Notes under the pieces: model-generated | Told to the model about the DNA's origin: nothing | Seen by the model: the letters and a program-made list of their open reading frames with translations, nothing else | The model's database searches: none | Position numbers and translations under genes: made by a program | Origin: JBBSHJ01 sp038253135 | Lineage (GTDB): Bacteria > Actinomycetota > Actinomycetes > Mycobacteriales > QHCD01 | Reading direction: 5' to 3' | NCBI GenBank assembly: GCA_038253135.1 | Contig: JBBSHJ010000047.1 | Coordinates: 1-24,834, forward strand | DNA length: 24,834 bases | Shown: piece after piece, positions 23,324-24,834 of the stretch | Layout of the letters: every line of letters starts with the position of its first letter | Numbering within the stretch: position 1 is the stretch's first letter

Positions 23324-23620
23324 TTGGACGCCGCGTCAGCGCTGCGATCCGGCAGCGAACCCGACGATGACGGACTGTCCCGGCGCGAGCGGGAGATCCT
23401 CGCTTTCGAGCGGCAGTGGTGGAAGTACGCGGGAGCGAAGGAGCAGGCTGTCCGCGACCTGTTCGACATGTCGGCCACCCGCTACTACCAGGTCTTGAAC
23501 GCGCTGATCGACCGTCCCGAAGCGCTCGCCCACGACCCGATGCTCGTCAAGCGACTCCGGCGGCTGCGCGCCAGCCGGCAACGAGCCCGCTCCGCACGAC
23601 GCCTCGGCATGGACGTCTGA
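23324..23620 (+). CDS. DUF3263 domain-containing protein
   Basis: 98 residues. LSRREREILAFERQWWKYAG (~18-37), then FDMSATRYYQVLNALIDRPE and LVKRLRRLRASRQRARSARR, are the DUF3263 signature: a small helical protein with an HTH-like centre and a basic tail, probably DNA-binding. TTG 23324 is chosen as start because GGAGGAG (23312-23318) sits at the right distance; the frame is open from a GTG at 23222, but that part has no similarity and no ribosome binding site. In mycobacteria a protein of this family (Rv0430, from memory) is encoded just before a LytR_C membrane protein, as here. The function is unknown. Confidence 0.85.
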   Translation: MDAASALRSGSEPDDDGLSRREREILAFERQWWKYAGAKEQAVRDLFDMSATRYYQVLNALIDRPEALAHDPMLVKRLRRLRASRQRARSARRLGMDV

Positions 23621-23693
23621 GCCCGAGCAACCCGCACCACTGGGCCCCGCACCATTGCCATCCGCACCTTGCATCACCGCACGACATATCGAC

Positions 23694-23712
23694 GCCGGCC
23701 CTGGCGGCCGGC
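23694..23712. terminator. Perfect GC hairpin between DUF3263 and the LytR_C gene
   Basis: GCCGGCC-CTGGC-GGCCGGC has a perfect 7-bp stem and 5-nt loop, 74 nt after the DUF3263 stop and 56 nt before the next ATG. No T-tract follows. It could attenuate or separate the two genes, or be chance in GC-rich DNA. Confidence 0.35.
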
Positions 23713-23767
23713 CCGACCGTCGCTCACCGCACCTTCCCCGCGGCCGGCCAAGGAGGTCGATCCGACC

Positions 23768-24834
23768 ATGCCTGCATCACCAGGGCCTGCATCACCAGGG
23801 CCCCCGTCGTCAGGGCAGCCAGGGCCCGACGACGAGCCCGATCGCTATTTCCTCGACCCCTATCCCGATGAGGGGCCGGACTCCCCGTCGGGTGAGCACG
23901 ACGTCGAGGACGAGGTCGACACCGCATCGACCGAACACCCGAGGGCCCGCGCCGAGCGCCTCGCGGGCGATGCCGAGCCGCCGTCGGGCGGTGCTCTGGA
24001 TGGCCCGGACGGCGCCGATGCCGGCGCCGAGCCGGCCGGTGAGCCCGAAGATCCGCCCCGGTTCTTCTTCGACGATCTCGCGGCGGTCGGGGACGAGCGG
24101 GACGGCGACGGCGAAGGGCTGGCCCGGTACGCCGGAGTCGGGGCGGCCGCCCGCGCGGGGGGCGAGCATCTCGGTGACGCGGTGCCGGTCGCAAGGGAGC
24201 GCGATCGCGACCGGGAACGCGGCCAGAAGGTCGTCGGTGCCCTGCTGCTGGCGCTGGTCGCCGCCGCCGTGCTCGTCGTGGTCGGGGCGCGGATCGGCGG
24301 CTCCGGAAGCAAGCGGGCCACCACCGGTGGCGGTGCCGCCGTGACCTCGAGCGCCAAGTCCGCAGCAGCGAAGTCCACCGCGGTGAAATCCACGCCGGCG
24401 AAATCCACGGGCGCGAAGTCGACCGAAGCGAGGTCCACCGCCCCGGTGTCCACCCGGCCGTCCACCCCGAGCGAGCCGACCACGGCCAAGCCCACGACCG
24501 CCAAGCCCACGACCGCCAAGCCCACGACCGCCAAGCCCACGACCGCCAAGCCCACGACGGCCAAGCCCACGACGGCCAAGCCGACCACCGCCAAGCCCAC
24601 GACGGCCAAGCCGACCACCGCCAAGCCGACCACCGCCAAGCCGACCACCGCCAAGCCCACGACGGCCAAGCCGGCCGTCGTACCAACGGCGACGAAGGCG
24701 CCACTGACCGTCCTCAACAACACGACGACGACGGGTCTGGCCGGCCAGGCGGCCCAGATCTTCACCGGCAAGGGATGGCACGTCAACCAGGTCTCCAACT
24801 ACACCGGAGACCTGCCGACGACGACGGTGTTCTA
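23768..24834 (+). CDS. LytR_C-domain membrane protein with PTTAK repeat stalk (VirR-like), 3' end cut by window
   Basis: The frame is open from ATG 23768 to the window end (355 codons). AAGGAGGT (23750-23757) precedes it. Order: a duplicated PASPG at the N-terminus, an acidic disordered cytoplasmic part (~20-130), one transmembrane helix (~155-177, VVGALLLALVAAAVLVVVGA), a Ser/Thr/Lys-rich stretch with six AKST-like repeats, 13 PTTAK repeats (residues 237-301), then the start of a LytR_C domain (from ~314: LTVLNNTTTTGLAGQAAQIF, then GKGWHVNQVSNYTGDLPTTT). The C-terminal domain should lie outside the membrane, in the wall. In Mycobacterium the neighbouring-gene arrangement recalls VirR (Rv0431), which affects envelope integrity and vesicle release. 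Homology to VirR is inferred from domain and context. Confidence 0.85.
   Translation, partial: MPASPGPASPGPPSSGQPGPDDEPDRYFLDPYPDEGPDSPSGEHDVEDEVDTASTEHPRARAERLAGDAEPPSGGALDGPDGADAGAEPAGEPEDPPRFFFDDLAAVGDERDGDGEGLARYAGVGAAARAGGEHLGDAVPVARERDRDRERGQKVVGALLLALVAAAVLVVVGARIGGSGSKRATTGGGAAVTSSAKSAAAKSTAVKSTPAKSTGAKSTEARSTAPVSTRPSTPSEPTTAKPTTAKPTTAKPTTAKPTTAKPTTAKPTTAKPTTAKPTTAKPTTAKPTTAKPTTAKPTTAKPAVVPTATKAPLTVLNNTTTTGLAGQAAQIFTGKGWHVNQVSNYTGDLPTTTVF
23771..23800 (+). repeat. 15-nt direct duplication at the start of the LytR_C gene
   Basis: CCTGCATCACCAGGG occurs twice in tandem (23771-23785, 23786-23800), directly after the start codon, and encodes PASPG twice. Confidence 0.85.
24353..24442 (+). 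repeat. Degenerate 15-nt repeat x6 (AKST-type pentapeptide)
   Basis: Six 15-nt periods encode AKSAA, AKSTA, VKSTP, AKSTG, AKSTE and ARSTA. Bases vary between units but the K-S-T core is kept, so this array is older than the PTTAK array after it. It lies just outside the predicted transmembrane helix. Confidence 0.8.
24476..24670 (+). repeat. 15-nt tandem repeat x13 (PTTAK)
   Basis: Thirteen exact PTTAK codon blocks. Three main nucleotide variants alternate: CCC ACG ACC, CCC ACG ACG and CCG ACC ACC before GCC AAG. Units 2-5 are identical, as are 10-12, which shows local duplication of single units. The array forms an extended cationic Pro/Thr stalk. Confidence 0.95.

Noticed and set aside
24476..24670. 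CRISPR-like array
   Set aside because: The units are directly adjacent with no spacers, keep the reading frame, and are 15 nt long.
23724..24798. Minus frames with striking Trp/Ala and Gly-Leu-Ala-Val-Val repeats
   Set aside because: They are the antisense of the PTTAK-encoding repeat. The plus frame has a ribosome binding site, a membrane helix and a LytR_C domain.

Overview
The window is high-GC DNA with the codon usage of an actinobacterium (class Actinomycetes). Supporting signs are GTG and TTG starts, many 1-8 nt start/stop overlaps, TAnnnT promoter elements 6-7 nt before some start codons, two deazaflavin (F420)-type oxidoreductase families, a mycobacterial-type MenB, and a DUF3263 gene next to a LytR_C membrane protein, the arrangement I recall for Rv0430-Rv0431 (virR) in Mycobacterium. 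I cannot name a genus. No tRNA, rRNA, CRISPR array or intact mobile element was seen.

Layout. 1-777 (minus): the C-terminal part of a sulfotransferase with no visible N-terminus, a Nudix hydrolase and a small upstream ORF. 833-2609 (plus): a MarR regulator overlapping an MFS exporter gene, with a MarR-type palindrome in the divergent promoter. 2743-3610: a Ddn-like nitroreductase overlapping a PPOX/F420 enzyme gene that is broken by a 2-nt TG duplication. 3715-5145: a GH32 fructan/sucrose hydrolase. 5393-7524: a divergent locus with an NAD-dependent epimerase/uronate-dehydrogenase-like gene on minus and a PhyH dioxygenase plus L-rhamnose mutarotase on plus.

7525-8060 is a gene graveyard holding a frameshifted scrap of a sugar ABC permease and a scrap of an HNH endonuclease. 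It ends in a strong promoter and a LacI-type operator. 8061-12769 is the rhamnose operon: RhaI isomerase, a fused RhaEW aldolase/dehydrogenase and RhaB kinase. A convergent DUF2330 protein and a LacI-family regulator follow on minus. A second LacI-like operator lies upstream of the regulator gene, so this protein is the likely repressor of the rhamnose genes and of itself. No intact sugar transporter is present in the window.

15444-21754 carries a small LuxR-type HTH gene, a GH20 beta-N-acetylhexosaminidase with an odd in-frame hexapeptide repeat, then a tightly packed set: N-acyl-D-amino-acid deacylase, a PLP/Zn D-amino-acid dehydratase-like enzyme, RidA and MenB. The first three make a logical route from N-acyl-D-amino acid to 2-oxo acid with clean-up of the reactive enamine. 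The GH20 next to them suggests use of cell-wall fragments (inference). 21848-24834 holds a glutamate dehydrogenase, DUF3263, and a membrane LytR_C protein cut by the window edge. That protein has a long Pro-Thr-Thr-Ala-Lys repeat stalk.

A recurring theme is short direct tandem repeats of 15-18 nt, found at six places both inside and between genes.
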